A stretch of 64,000 nucleotides of DNA from Alistipes sp. Lineage in GTDB: Bacteria; Bacteroidota; Bacteroidia; Bacteroidales; Rikenellaceae. A model generated the notes under the pieces. That model saw nothing but the letters and a program-made list of their open reading frames with translations, searched no databases and had not been told where the DNA came from. The stretch lies in NCBI GenBank assembly GCA_017408825.1, contig JAFQTX010000037.1, forward strand, positions 1 through 64,000, read 5' to 3'. This document shows, piece after piece, positions 54,332-63,986 of the stretch. The position numbers and the translations under genes were made by a program. Position 1 is the first letter of the stretch. Every line of letters begins with the position of its first letter.

Positions 54332-55071
54332 TGTATAAAAAGGATATATACACAATTCTAAGTAACGAGCCTCTGACACCTGTGGTCTACCGCATGGTGT
54401 TGGAGGGCGATACTCAGTACGTAACCCGCTCAGGACAGTTTATCAACATCGAGCTTGAGGGCAAGTATCTGCGTCGCCCCATCTCGGTGTCGGACTACGA
54501 CGCTAAGACCATTACTATTATATATAAGGTAGTGGGTCGTGGCACTGAACAGATGCAGGGTATGGTTGCAGGCCAGAAGCTCGACATACTCACAGGACTT
54601 GGCAATGGCTTCAACACCGAGAACGAGGCTCAGCGCCCACTGCTCGTAGGTGGTGGCGTGGGTGTTCCACCGCTTTACAACCTATGCAAGCGACTACTCT
54701 CGGAGGGTAAACGTCCTACGGTGATACTTGGCTTTAACACTCGTGAGGAGATATTCTACTACGAGGAGTTCAAGGCCCTCGGCGTGGATGTACACTGCTC
54801 AACGGCAGATGGCTCGTTTGGCACACGTGGCTTCGTGACCGATGCTATTCGCGATAACGGTATTGAGTATGACTACCTCTACACCTGTGGTCCGCTGCCT
54901 ATGCTCAAGGCGTTGTACGATAACACATCGTGCGACGGCGAGTATAGCTTTGAGGAGCGCATGGGCTGTGGCTTTGGTGCTTGCATGGGATGTACGTGCA
55001 AGACGAAGTACGGCAATAAGCGCATATGCAAGGATGGTCCAGTACTAAAACGTGATGAGATTGTATGGTAA
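54331..55071 (+). CDS. pyrK: Dihydroorotate dehydrogenase electron-transfer subunit
   Basis: 246 residues. FAD site (LRRPISVSDYD), NAD site (LVGGGVGVPPLYNL) and the C-terminal [2Fe-2S] cysteines (ERMGCGFGACMGCTCKT, then RICKDGPV). It passes electrons from PyrD to NAD. It overlaps pyrD by 7 bases. Confidence 0.96.
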   Translation: MYKKDIYTILSNEPLTPVVYRMVLEGDTQYVTRSGQFINIELEGKYLRRPISVSDYDAKTITIIYKVVGRGTEQMQGMVAGQKLDILTGLGNGFNTENEAQRPLLVGGGVGVPPLYNLCKRLLSEGKRPTVILGFNTREEIFYYEEFKALGVDVHCSTADGSFGTRGFVTDAIRDNGIEYDYLYTCGPLPMLKALYDNTSCDGEYSFEERMGCGFGACMGCTCKTKYGNKRICKDGPVLKRDEIVW

Positions 55072-55985
55072 AGCACTACGACCTTTCGGTTGAGCTTTGC
55101 GGCGTGAAGCTCACCAACCCCGTAATACCAGCCTCGGGAACATTCGGCTTTGGCCGAGAGTTTGCCGACTTCTACGACCTTGACTGCCTCGGCGCTATAT
55201 CGTTCAAGGGCACTACGCGTGATGCACGCTTTGGTAACCCAACACCACGTATTGCCGAGTGCACATCGGGACTTATCAACTCGGTAGGTCTGCAAAACCC
55301 AGGCATCGACAAGGTTATCTCCGAGGAGCTACCCCACCTTCGCCAGATATTCCACAACCCTATCATCGCCAACATCAGCGGCTTCTCACTTGAGGAGTAT
55401 GAGGAGTGTTGCGCAAAGATAGACAAGGAGGAGCAGGTGGAGATCATCGAGGTCAATGTATCGTGCCCCAACGTGCACAACGGCGGTATGAGCTTCGGCA
55501 CACAGCCCGAGTCGGCTGCCGAGGTGACACGTCGTGTGAAGGCCGTAACCACAAAGCCAGTATTCATCAAGCTAAGCCCCAATGTTACCGATATTGTGGC
55601 TATTGCACGTGCTTGCGAGGAGGCTGGCGCCGATGGTATCTGTCTGATTAACACGCTGCTTGGCATGCGTATCGACACCGTGCGACGTAAGCCTGTCATT
55701 GCCAACAAAATGGGTGGTTTCTCAGGCGATGCTATCTTCCCAGTGGCTGTGCGTATGGTCTATCAGGTGGCTAACGCCTGCAACATTCCAGTTATGGGCT
55801 GCGGTGGCGTAAGCTCAGCTTCGGACGTTATCGAGATGATGATGGCGGGAGCTACGGCAGTACAGGTAGGCGCTGCAAACCTCAAAAACCCATATGCCGC
55901 AAAGGAGATTATCGAGTCGCTACCTGAAGAGATGGAGCGTCTTGGCATCAAGCGCCTGAGCGACATAATAGGCATTGTAAAGTAA
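55065..55985 (+). CDS. pyrD: Dihydroorotate dehydrogenase, class 1B catalytic subunit
   Basis: 306 residues; FMN barrel with the catalytic Cys in NVSCPNV and GCGGVSSASDVIEMM. The PyrK partner shows it is the NAD-dependent 1B form, a cytosolic enzyme, rather than the quinone-linked class 2. Confidence 0.96.
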   Translation: MVKHYDLSVELCGVKLTNPVIPASGTFGFGREFADFYDLDCLGAISFKGTTRDARFGNPTPRIAECTSGLINSVGLQNPGIDKVISEELPHLRQIFHNPIIANISGFSLEEYEECCAKIDKEEQVEIIEVNVSCPNVHNGGMSFGTQPESAAEVTRRVKAVTTKPVFIKLSPNVTDIVAIARACEEAGADGICLINTLLGMRIDTVRRKPVIANKMGGFSGDAIFPVAVRMVYQVANACNIPVMGCGGVSSASDVIEMMMAGATAVQVGAANLKNPYAAKEIIESLPEEMERLGIKRLSDIIGIVK

Positions 55986-56010
55986 GTAACAACCTAAAAC
56001 TGAATATATT

Positions 56011-56715
56011 ATGAGTAAGCGTGATGTAATTATTGCTTGCGACTTTAGCAGCAAGGAGCAGACACTCAACTTTCTTGATAAGTTCACTGGCCGTAAGCCA
56101 TTCGTAAAGATCGGTATGGAGCTATTCTATGCCGAGGGTCCCGAGATTGTACGTACGATCAAGGCTCGTGGCCACCGTATCTTCCTCGACCTCAAGCTTC
56201 ACGACATTCCAAACACAGTGAAGAAGGCTATGTCGGTACTCCGCAACTTGGACGTGGATATGACCAACGTACACGCCGCAGGTACTGTGGATATGATGCG
56301 TGCCGCCATCGAGGGCCTTACACGTGAGGATGGCACACGCCCACTACTTATCGCCGTGACACAGCTTACCTCTACCTCTGAGGAGCGTATGCAGAAGGAG
56401 CTTCTCATCGGCGCTTCGATCAACGACACCATCGTTAAGTATGCCGAGAATGCCAAGGCGGCAGGTCTCGATGGCGTGGTTTGCTCACCACTGGAGGCAG
56501 CTATGGTCAAGGAGGCGTGTGGCAAGGAGTTTATGACCGTAACTCCTGGCGTGCGCTTTGCCGATGGCGATGTTGGCGACCAGGTGCGTGTAACAACTCC
56601 TGAGCGTGCACGTGAGATTGGCTCTGACTTTATCGTCGTTGGCCGCCCTATCACCGCAGCCGCAGACCCCGTGGAGGCCTACGAGCGTTGTCTGCGTGAG
56701 TTTGTTGGCGAGTAA
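56011..56715 (+). CDS. pyrF: Orotidine-5'-phosphate decarboxylase, short form
   Basis: 234 residues with the catalytic [13 protein letters not shown] (Lys-Asp motif) and a VTPGVR motif near 175. This is the short group typical of Bacillota and Proteobacteria rather than the longer form (about 270 aa) common in Bacteroides. Confidence 0.95.
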   Translation: MSKRDVIIACDFSSKEQTLNFLDKFTGRKPFVKIGMELFYAEGPEIVRTIKARGHRIFLDLKLHDIPNTVKKAMSVLRNLDVDMTNVHAAGTVDMMRAAIEGLTREDGTRPLLIAVTQLTSTSEERMQKELLIGASINDTIVKYAENAKAAGLDGVVCSPLEAAMVKEACGKEFMTVTPGVRFADGDVGDQVRVTTPERAREIGSDFIVVGRPITAAADPVEAYERCLREFVGE

Positions 56716-56745
56716 TTTAGTTATAACGTAAAACTAACAGAAGAT

Positions 56746-57375
56746 ATGGAAAAGAAGATTGCGAAAGATTTGCTCTCTATTGGCGCTGTGTTCTTGCGTC
56801 CTGAGCAGCCCTTCACCTGGGCAAGTGGCATTAAGAGCCCTATATACTGCGACAACCGTCTAACACTCACCGCTCCTGAGGTGCGTAACCACGTGGAGGA
56901 GGGTCTTGCTGAGCTTATCCGCAAGCACTACCCAGAGGTAGAGGTGCTTATGGGTACATCTACGGCAGGTATCGCCCACGCCGCTATCACAGCAACAATC
57001 CTCAACCTGCCTATGGGCTATGTGCGCTCAGGCTCTAAGGACCACGGTCGTGGCAACCAGATCGAGGGTAAGTTGGAGAAGGGACAGAAGGTTGTCGTTG
57101 TCGAGGACCTTATCTCTACGGCAGGTAGCTGCATAGAGGTTGTCGAGGCATTGCGTAATGCTGGTGCAGAGGTTCTTGGCATCGTAAGCATCTTCACCTA
57201 TGGTATGCAGAAGGGCTTGGACCGCTTGGCAGCTGCCGAGGCTAAGAACTACTCGCTCTCAAACCTCGACGCACTGGTAGAGGTTGCTGCCGAGGAGGGT
57301 TACATCAAGGCTGAGGACAAGGAGCGCATCTTAAAGTTCCGCAGCAACCCTTCGGATGAGTCGTGGATTAAGTAA
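56746..57375 (+). CDS. pyrE: Orotate phosphoribosyltransferase
   Basis: 209 residues. PRPP loop [17 protein letters not shown] and [15 protein letters not shown]. It makes OMP from orotate. It follows pyrF by 30 bases in the operon. Confidence 0.96.
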   Translation: MEKKIAKDLLSIGAVFLRPEQPFTWASGIKSPIYCDNRLTLTAPEVRNHVEEGLAELIRKHYPEVEVLMGTSTAGIAHAAITATILNLPMGYVRSGSKDHGRGNQIEGKLEKGQKVVVVEDLISTAGSCIEVVEALRNAGAEVLGIVSIFTYGMQKGLDRLAAAEAKNYSLSNLDALVEVAAEEGYIKAEDKERILKFRSNPSDESWIK

Positions 57376-57398
57376 TAACATAAAATAAGCAACTGATA

Positions 57399-58469
57399 AT
57401 GAAGCATTTGATAGACCCTACCGATCTATCGGTACAAGAGATCGCCGAGATTATTGCCTTAGCCGAAGACATCATCGCCAACCGAGATAAATATAGCGAG
57501 GTGTGCCGAGGTAAGAAGCTCGCAACGCTATTCTACGAGCCAAGCACCCGCACACGCCTAAGTTTCACGGCTGCCATGATGGAGCTTGGTGGCAACGTCC
57601 TTGGCTTTGCCGACGCTAAGTCGTCGTCGGTATCTAAGGGCGAGACCGTGCAGGATACTGTGAGGGTTATCAACTGCTTTGCCGACATCATCGCCATGCG
57701 CCACAAGGTTGAGGGCGCACCACTTGCCGCTACGGAGATATCACGCACACCGATCATCAATGCTGGCGACGGCTCGCACAGCCACCCTACGCAGACGATG
57801 ACCGACCTGCTTACGATCAAGCGAGAGCTGGGCACGCTCAACAACCTCACAATAGGCCTTGTTGGCGACCTTAAGTATGGCCGTACGGTACACTCGCTCA
57901 TCAAGGCTATGACACGCTACGAGAATACTAAGTTTGTGCTTATAGCACCGCCAGAGCTTGCATTGCCCGACTATATTAAGCGTGATGTATGCGACCGCTA
58001 TGGCGTGGAGTATCGTGAGGCGTCGGACATCGAGAGCGTTATCGGCGAGGTAGATATACTCTATATGACACGTGTGCAGCAGGAGCGTTTCACCGACCTC
58101 GAGGAGTACGAACGTGTTAAGGACTGCTTCGTGCTCGATGCCGAGAAGATGCGTGGTGCAAAGCAGCATATGGCCGTTCTTCACCCACTACCACGTGTGA
58201 ACGAAATCTCGATCGACGTAGACTCTGACCCACGTGCAGCATACTTCCGTCAGGTCGAAAATGGCAAGTTTGTGCGTATGGCACTTATCCTCAAGCTACT
58301 CGAGTGGCAGAACGACCCAGAGCGCAAGTTCGACCACGGTGGTGAGGCTCTTGGCTGCAAGTGTCCTAACCCGCTGTGCATCTCTAATCTTGAGCCTGTG
58401 CGTCCACGCTTCGAGCGTGTGGACGATGTTGTGCGCTGCGTCTACTGCGAGTCTAAGGCAAACAGTTAG
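57399..58469 (+). CDS. pyrB: Aspartate carbamoyltransferase fused to a PyrI-type zinc domain
   Basis: 356 residues. The first about 305 are ATCase ([39 protein letters not shown]). The last about 45 carry the PyrI zinc module: CPNPLC (C-x4-C) and CVYC (C-x2-C) with ISNLEPV between, like E. coli PyrI residues 109-141. The nucleotide-binding N-terminal domain of PyrI is absent. It is the last gene of the operon. Confidence 0.94.
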   Translation: MKHLIDPTDLSVQEIAEIIALAEDIIANRDKYSEVCRGKKLATLFYEPSTRTRLSFTAAMMELGGNVLGFADAKSSSVSKGETVQDTVRVINCFADIIAMRHKVEGAPLAATEISRTPIINAGDGSHSHPTQTMTDLLTIKRELGTLNNLTIGLVGDLKYGRTVHSLIKAMTRYENTKFVLIAPPELALPDYIKRDVCDRYGVEYREASDIESVIGEVDILYMTRVQQERFTDLEEYERVKDCFVLDAEKMRGAKQHMAVLHPLPRVNEISIDVDSDPRAAYFRQVENGKFVRMALILKLLEWQNDPERKFDHGGEALGCKCPNPLCISNLEPVRPRFERVDDVVRCVYCESKANS

Positions 58470-58496
58470 CAGTTAGCAATTAATAGTGAGTAATTG

Positions 58497-58525
58497 GGAG
58501 TGAGCTTAGGCTCGCTCCTTTTTTA
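58497..58525 (+). terminator. Terminator of the pyr operon
   Basis: GGAGTGAGC/GCTCGCTCC with a TTAG loop and T7, 28 bases after the pyrB stop. Confidence 0.92.
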
Positions 58526-58651
58526 GTGTCGTTTCACACTGCATCTACGGCTGTTCACCCTACTATAATGGCTGTTCACCACTATGTGTGATAGATTTCG
58601 GGGTGCGAGGTGGTAACTTTGTATTAAGCAAACAACCAAAACTCACAAACT

Positions 58652-59047
58652 ATGAAGCGACTATTTACACTCTGCGTTGCGCTGCTCAGCATTGCGACAC
58701 TATCGGCACAACAACCCTACAAGGTCTACTGCACACTCTCGGCACTGCACCACCCCACAACATTCGGCACACTATCTCGTGTGGAGATAGACTACGGGCA
58801 GAGAGACCAACGAAAAAACTATCTTGTGGACAGCTATGGCAAGGCAATTAGTGGCCAGACAACAACAAGCGTAGCTAACCAGCTGGCAAAGCATGGATGG
58901 ACACTCGAAGAGAGCTACGTCGTGGGCGAGGATAATATCCGTTGCGTATGGATAATGTCGAAGATGGTAACCAGCGAGGAGCAGATAACCGAGGGAATTA
59001 TGACCCGATGGTTGTACGAAAACTGCGGGCCACACCCTATAAATTAG
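58652..59047 (+). CDS. Small exported protein of unknown function
   Basis: 131 residues; signal peptide to about residue 19 (SIATLSAQ). The mature part looks like a compact alpha/beta protein (VEIDYGQRDQRKNYLV, WTLEESYVV). No family is recognised. It stands alone between the pyr terminator and the barrel gene. Confidence 0.75.
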   Translation: MKRLFTLCVALLSIATLSAQQPYKVYCTLSALHHPTTFGTLSRVEIDYGQRDQRKNYLVDSYGKAISGQTTTSVANQLAKHGWTLEESYVVGEDNIRCVWIMSKMVTSEEQITEGIMTRWLYENCGPHPIN

Positions 59048-59117
59048 CCTTACAGAGTGCATAAACCCTGCATATGCAACAATTTACCCCCACGCCACAG
59101 GAATATAACGCTAAAAT

Positions 59118-59147
59118 TTTGTGGGGGGGGGAAATTCCTTATATTTG
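59118..59147 (+). promoter_or_regulatory. Promoter with a G9 tract in its spacer
   Basis: TTTG (59118-59121), 18 nt including nine G (59123-59131), TATATTTG (59140-59147). A change in tract length would change the spacing. Confidence 0.65.
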
Positions 59148-59188
59148 TAAACTCAATGAGAATTTTTAACCCATAAAACCAATAAACC

Positions 59189-59677
59189 ATGAGACGTATT
59201 TTAACTGTAATCCTTACACTACTCATCGCTGGTTCGGTATCAGCACAAAACACTCGCTACCAGGGAGAGGTATACATCTCTGGAGGTTTCGGCGTAGGCA
59301 ATTCAGCACTTAGCCGCCTTCAGCTACACACCATTCAGGGCGCACGCATCGGCGAGTGCTTCTCGGCAGGTGTCGGTCTCGGCGTCGATTACTACACCCC
59401 AGACCTTGAGTCGGGGCTGTTTATGATACCTGTATTTGCCGACTTTAAGCTCTACGCCCCTACTGCGGGTAAGTTCGACCCATTCCTTATGGTTGATCTT
59501 GGCTACGGTGTTGTTGCCGAGGAGCCACAGGTTGGCGGATTGATGTTTGGTGCAGGCATCGGTTTCAAGGCGAGAGTATTCACAATGTCGCTGGGCTACC
59601 ATTTACAGCAATTTGGTGTTCAGGGTGTAAGCCTCGGGCTTAGCGCCATACAGCTAAAGCTCGGCTTTGCATTCTAA
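59189..59677 (+). CDS. Outer-membrane beta-barrel protein (162 aa)
   Basis: Signal peptide to about residue 20 (GSVSAQ), then amphipathic strands (EVYISGGFGVGN, FSAGVGLGVDYYTP, MFGAGIGFKARVF) ending in Phe (LKLGFAF), as in small 8-strand barrels. Ligand unknown. It is controlled by the G9 promoter. Confidence 0.82.
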   Translation: MRRILTVILTLLIAGSVSAQNTRYQGEVYISGGFGVGNSALSRLQLHTIQGARIGECFSAGVGLGVDYYTPDLESGLFMIPVFADFKLYAPTAGKFDPFLMVDLGYGVVAEEPQVGGLMFGAGIGFKARVFTMSLGYHLQQFGVQGVSLGLSAIQLKLGFAF

Positions 59678-59744
59678 TAACGAAGAATCTGTTTTAAGAT
59701 ATTAGGTTTATGTTGAAAAAAGTTTTTTGCCAAGAAAAATAGAC

Positions 59745-59752
59745 TATCTTTG
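59745..59752 (+). promoter_or_regulatory. Promoter -7 box for the second barrel gene
   Basis: TATCTTTG, 38 bases before the ATG at 59791; the -33 element is not clear. Confidence 0.5.
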
Positions 59753-59790
59753 TCATAGCAAACTAAACATAAACCTAATACCTATTTATT

Positions 59791-60423
59791 ATGAAACGAA
59801 CATTATTAACCCTCGTTGCTATCGTAGCGGTAGCATTCTCGGCCTCTGCACAGAAGCAGGGCGATCAGACTCTCGGCTTTAATCTTGGCTACAACACTGG
59901 TAAGACAACAACAAAAATCCAGGTAAATGACCAGCAGAGCGATCCAGTGACCGTTCTTGGTGGTGATAACCTCGGCGTAGGCGTTGAGTATGGCTACTTC
60001 GTGATTGATAACCTGCGCATTGGCGGCCGCATCGACTATGGCTACACTGCTAATGGCGATAAGACTCACTCATTGTCTATTACGCCTAACATCGCATACT
60101 ACGTACGCTTGGCCGACAGGTTCTACTATACGCCTAACTTCTCGATTGGCTTTGGTCTTGGCACAACAGGCAAGAGTGAGTATTCGGACGATAGCTTTAC
60201 AATGTGTGGTCTTGCTACCGAGCTTCAGCCATTGGCTGTAGAGTTCCGCCCTACGGAGCGTTTTGCTATGAGTGTTAGCCTCTGCTCGTTGCAGTATGCG
60301 TTCCTCTCGGACACGAGCAAAGATACAGTTCTTAGTCAGGAGATTACCACAAAGGTTAGTGGCAGCGCATTCAACTTCGACCTTCTTGCAAATGCACAGA
60401 TAGGCTTCAAGCTATACTTCTAA
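59791..60423 (+). CDS. Outer-membrane beta-barrel protein (210 aa)
   Basis: Signal peptide to about residue 20 (SASAQKQG), then beta strands (TLGFNLGYNTGK, LGVGVEYGYFVID, FYYTPNFSIGFGLG) and a Phe-terminal strand (IGFKLYF). It resembles OmpW/OmpA-barrel or opacity-like proteins. It is transcribed separately from the preceding barrel. Confidence 0.85.
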   Translation: MKRTLLTLVAIVAVAFSASAQKQGDQTLGFNLGYNTGKTTTKIQVNDQQSDPVTVLGGDNLGVGVEYGYFVIDNLRIGGRIDYGYTANGDKTHSLSITPNIAYYVRLADRFYYTPNFSIGFGLGTTGKSEYSDDSFTMCGLATELQPLAVEFRPTERFAMSVSLCSLQYAFLSDTSKDTVLSQEITTKVSGSAFNFDLLANAQIGFKLYF

Positions 60424-60444
60424 GCATAGCACCCTATAAAATAA

Positions 60445-60480
60445 TTAGTGCCGAACCTTAGGGCTCGGCACTAATTTTAT
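60445..60480. terminator. Bidirectional terminator
   Basis: TTAGTGCCGA/TCGGCACTAA (60445-60474) with T-rich sequence on both strands, between the convergent barrel and flavodiiron genes. Confidence 0.85.
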
Positions 60481-60496
60481 CTATACAACACACCTT

Positions 60497-61660
60497 TTAT
60501 GCCAATACATTATCAGCAAGTCTCTCCAACGCCTCCAAATCCTCGGGCTTGAGAGACGATGTGATAGTAACCTGAGGCTCTACGACCACAACATCCTTGA
60601 AACGGTCGATGATTGCACGCATAGCCTTACCTGCTGAGGGTGCCCACGAGCCATTCTCGATGATGCCGATACGGCGCTTGCAGAAGTTCTTAATAGCAAG
60701 GTGGTGCAAGAAGTCGTGCATAGGCGGGAACACATCGCCATCGTACGACGCAGCAGCAACAACCATACGTCGATACTTGAACGCAGCCTCAACAGCCTCC
60801 GACATATCGTCACGGGCAAGGTCGATAACCTTAACCTCCTCAGCACCTTTGGCACGAAGTATGTCTGCGAACTTACGTGCTACCTCACCAGTATTGCCGT
60901 GAATAGATGCGTAGGCAACAACAACGCCCTCCGACTCTGGCTCATACCTGCTCCACTTGTCGTAGAGGCCGATATAGTAGCCGAGGTTCTCGGTGAGCAC
61001 AGGGCCGTGCAATGGGCAGATTACTGCGATATCGAGAGTTGCCGCCTTCTTGAGGAGTGCCTGGACAGGAGCGCCATACTTACCACAGATGTTGAAGTAG
61101 TAGCGACGAGCCTCATCCGCCCACTCTTCATCACAGCTGAGTGCGCCAAACTTACCAAAGCCATCAGCCGAGAAGAGTACCTTGTCGGTGCTATCATAGC
61201 TAACCATAACCTCGGGCCAATGCACCATAGGGGCCATCACAAAGTGTAGCGTGCGGCCACCGAGCGAGAGTGTGTCGCCCTCCTTAACGCCAATGGCACG
61301 ACCCTCAAACTGAGTGTTGGCGAAGAACTGAGGCAGCATCTTTAGAGCCTTCTCCGAAGCTACAACCTGCATCTTGGGGTATAGCTCCATAGCCTTAGCG
61401 ATATTACCTGCGTGGTCGGGCTCGAGGTGCTGCACAACGAGGTAGTCGGGCTCGCGACCGGCGAGTGCTATACGTAGGTTCTCGAACCACTCGTCGCCCT
61501 TGCGTGGGTCTACGGTATCCATGATGGCTACCTTATCATCGAGTATAAGATATGAGTTGTACGACACACCATTGGGCACAACATACTGGCTCTCAAAGAG
61601 GTCAATATCGGTATGATCAACACCGATGTATAAAATTTTCTCGGTTATATTCTTAATCAT
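60497..61660 (-). CDS. Flavodiiron protein (FprA/A-type flavoprotein)
   Basis: 387 residues. A metallo-beta-lactamase-like diiron domain (HLEPDHAGN at about 79-87, HWPEV, CPLHGP) is followed by a flavodoxin domain (YASIHGNTGEVA, about 250-387) for FMN. It reduces O2 to water or NO to N2O, a main oxygen-defence enzyme in anaerobes. No rubredoxin is fused or adjacent. Divergent from znuA. Confidence 0.95.
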   Translation of the reverse strand: MIKNITEKILYIGVDHTDIDLFESQYVVPNGVSYNSYLILDDKVAIMDTVDPRKGDEWFENLRIALAGREPDYLVVQHLEPDHAGNIAKAMELYPKMQVVASEKALKMLPQFFANTQFEGRAIGVKEGDTLSLGGRTLHFVMAPMVHWPEVMVSYDSTDKVLFSADGFGKFGALSCDEEWADEARRYYFNICGKYGAPVQALLKKAATLDIAVICPLHGPVLTENLGYYIGLYDKWSRYEPESEGVVVAYASIHGNTGEVARKFADILRAKGAEEVKVIDLARDDMSEAVEAAFKYRRMVVAAASYDGDVFPPMHDFLHHLAIKNFCKRRIGIIENGSWAPSAGKAMRAIIDRFKDVVVVEPQVTITSSLKPEDLEALERLADNVLA

Positions 61661-61739
61661 CTTGCGTAAGTTTTTCAGGTTTCGATGGCAAATATATTAA
61701 TTTTTAGGGAGAAATTAAAATTTAGTTACACTTTTTTTA

Positions 61740-61747
61740 TACCTTTG
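61740..61747 (+). promoter_or_regulatory. Promoter -7 box of znuAC
   Basis: TACCTTTG, 19 bases before the znuA ATG. No clear Zur box was recognised. Confidence 0.55.
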
Positions 61748-61766
61748 CCTCACACAAATAGCAAAA

Positions 61767-62624
61767 ATGATGAAAAAGATAGTTTTAACACTTGTTTCGG
61801 CACTTATCCTCCTATCGTGTAACTCGGAGAAGCGCACCGGAGAGCCAACGATATTTGTCACAATACCACCGCTTAAGGCCCTTGTCGAGGAGATCACCTC
61901 AGGCGACTTTAAGGTCGAGGTGCTCCTGAAAGAGGGAGCAAGCCCCGAGAGCTACGAGCCTACGGCACAGCAGATAGCCTCGCTAAACGATGCGGAGTTA
62001 GTGGTAACAATCGGGCTTATCGACTTTGAGCGTAGCCTAACGGAGAATATCGACGATAACGAACGTTTCGTAGAGCTATCCGAGGGAGTCGAGCTTATCG
62101 AGGGTAGCTGCTCGCATCACCACCACCACCATCACCACCACGGCATAGATCCACACATATGGACCTCGCCACGAGCACTACGCACAATGGTGAACAACCT
62201 CGACCGCAAGCTCCACGACATCTTCCCCGACTCTACGAAATATTGCGACAAGGCACAGCAGGTGATGGCACGTCTCGCCTCGCTCGACAGCTATTGCGGC
62301 AGTCTGCTTAATAGTTCAAACGTCAAGGCGATAATGATATATCACCCTGCATATACATACCTTGTACGTGACTATGCCATCGAGCAGATAACCATCGAGC
62401 ACGAGGGCAAAGAGCCTACACCTCGCCAGCTTGCCGACATCGTGGATAAGGGTCGTAAAATGGGCATCAAGCGCATATTCCACCAGCCACAATATAACCC
62501 CGACAAGCTACGATCAATAGCCGAGGAGATTGGCGCAGAGGTGGTTATGTGCAATCCTCTGAGCGAGAACATAGAGCTCGAAATTCGTAACATCGTTGAG
62601 CAAATAGCACGTAGCAATGAGTAA
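61767..62624 (+). CDS. znuA: Zinc ABC transporter substrate-binding lipoprotein
   Basis: 285 residues; lipoprotein signal (LILLSCNS, Cys18). Cluster 9 binding fold with a nine-His run (about 117-125) in the metal-capturing loop, then HIWTSPR and HPAYTYL ligands. The His loop points to zinc. It overlaps the ATPase gene by 8 bases. Confidence 0.93.
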   Translation: MMKKIVLTLVSALILLSCNSEKRTGEPTIFVTIPPLKALVEEITSGDFKVEVLLKEGASPESYEPTAQQIASLNDAELVVTIGLIDFERSLTENIDDNERFVELSEGVELIEGSCSHHHHHHHHHGIDPHIWTSPRALRTMVNNLDRKLHDIFPDSTKYCDKAQQVMARLASLDSYCGSLLNSSNVKAIMIYHPAYTYLVRDYAIEQITIEHEGKEPTPRQLADIVDKGRKMGIKRIFHQPQYNPDKLRSIAEEIGAEVVMCNPLSENIELEIRNIVEQIARSNE

Positions 62625-63396
62625 CCGAGAGGCGATAATATCAATACGAGAGCTCGGCGTAAGATATGATACTACCGTAGCATTGGAGCACGTCAGCTTA
62701 GATATCTATGCCGACGACTTCCTCGGCGTCATAGGCCCTAATGGTGGTGGTAAGAGTTCGCTTGTCAAGGCCATTATGGGCATAACACCACACAGCGGCA
62801 CTATACGCTATGGCGATAGTCTTATGCGTGGTGGCAAGCCCCATATAGGCTATATGCCCCAGATAACGTCGTTCGATAGGGCCTTTCCTATCTCGGTTGT
62901 CGAGGTTGTGATGTCGGGTCTTCAGCGTGAGCGTGGTATGTGGCGCAGGTATGGCAAGGCTGAGCGACAGCGTGCCCTCGAGATACTGGAACGTGCCTCG
63001 CTGCGAGAGCTTGAACAGCGACCCATAGGCGAGCTCTCGGGAGGCCAGCTTCAACGTGTAATGCTCTGCCGCGCAATAGTCTCAGAGCCTCGCCTACTCA
63101 TCCTCGACGAGCCTACAAACTTCGTAGACAACCGCTTCGAAAACGAGCTATACAACCTCCTACACCACCTTGCCGACAATATGGCAATCGTGGTAATCTC
63201 GCACGACATAGGAACAATATCGAGCGTAGTGCGCAACATCGTCTGCGTAAATCGCCACGTACACCGCCACGACTCGAACATAATCACCGAGGAGCAGCTA
63301 CGCAACTACGACTGTCCACTACAGATAATAACACATGGTGATGTTCCCCATACCGTACTCGGAGAACACCACCATTGTCCACACTGCAAAGAGTAG
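62617..63396 (+). CDS. znuC: Zinc ABC transporter ATP-binding protein
   Basis: 259 residues. Walker A GPNGGGKSS (about 41-49), signature LSGGQLQRV, Walker B LLILDEPT. The last about 45 residues are His/Cys-rich (HVHRHDSN, GEHHHCPHCKE), fitting a zinc transporter. The permease gene znuB, expected next, is missing; a convergent gene follows after 14 bases. Confidence 0.93.
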   Translation: MSNREAIISIRELGVRYDTTVALEHVSLDIYADDFLGVIGPNGGGKSSLVKAIMGITPHSGTIRYGDSLMRGGKPHIGYMPQITSFDRAFPISVVEVVMSGLQRERGMWRRYGKAERQRALEILERASLRELEQRPIGELSGGQLQRVMLCRAIVSEPRLLILDEPTNFVDNRFENELYNLLHHLADNMAIVVISHDIGTISSVVRNIVCVNRHVHRHDSNIITEEQLRNYDCPLQIITHGDVPHTVLGEHHHCPHCKE

Positions 63397-63410
63397 TCAG
63401 CAGTCGCTAA

Positions 63411-63986
63411 TTACTTGCGTGTAAGTGTCATTGTCGCATCATCTTCTGTAACCGTCATCACACCCTTAGAGACAAACTCCACGGTGCCATCCTTGACAAT
63501 ATCATAACTACGTATCGACTCAGCCATCTCCTCCTCAAGAGAGCTCTCCAAAGCGGGGAGAATCATAGGTAACATCTGCTCGAACTCTGGGTCTGAAGGG
63601 TTCAATTTGATATTATTGAAGCTAAAGTCATACGATTCGATGCTTATCTTAAGCGACTCGTCAATATAGCTCCACTTGCAAAAGAACGTAGCGCCAAACT
63701 CCATAACCATCGACACGCCCTCATCGACATCCATCTCAAAAACCACGTCAGCTACAAACTCAGCCTTGTCGCCACGCTGAAACTTAAGCACAGCCTGCAC
63801 GTCAAGATTTGTAACATCCTCAGGTATAGCATCACCCACACCTATCATCTGGCTTGCGCTGGCATCATCTACCTTCCACTCACCAATCAACTGCTTAGCC
63901 TTGGGAGCTTTAGCCTCCACCGCTCCACACAGCGCGACAGCTACAAGCAGCAATGCTGCGAACTTAAAAAATCTCTTCATCTTCAT
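63411..63986 (-). CDS. Exported protein of unknown function (lipocalin-like pattern)
   Basis: 191 residues; signal peptide to about residue 25 (CGAVEAKA). The mature part begins LIGEWKVDD, like lipocalin-type Bacteroidota exported domains, and has many acidic beta strands (AEFVADVVFEMDVDE). A second conserved-looking end is FVSKGVMTVTEDDATMTLTRK-like. Family assignment is not secure. Convergent with znuC. Confidence 0.75.
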   Translation of the reverse strand: MKMKRFFKFAALLLVAVALCGAVEAKAPKAKQLIGEWKVDDASASQMIGVGDAIPEDVTNLDVQAVLKFQRGDKAEFVADVVFEMDVDEGVSMVMEFGATFFCKWSYIDESLKISIESYDFSFNNIKLNPSDPEFEQMLPMILPALESSLEEEMAESIRSYDIVKDGTVEFVSKGVMTVTEDDATMTLTRK

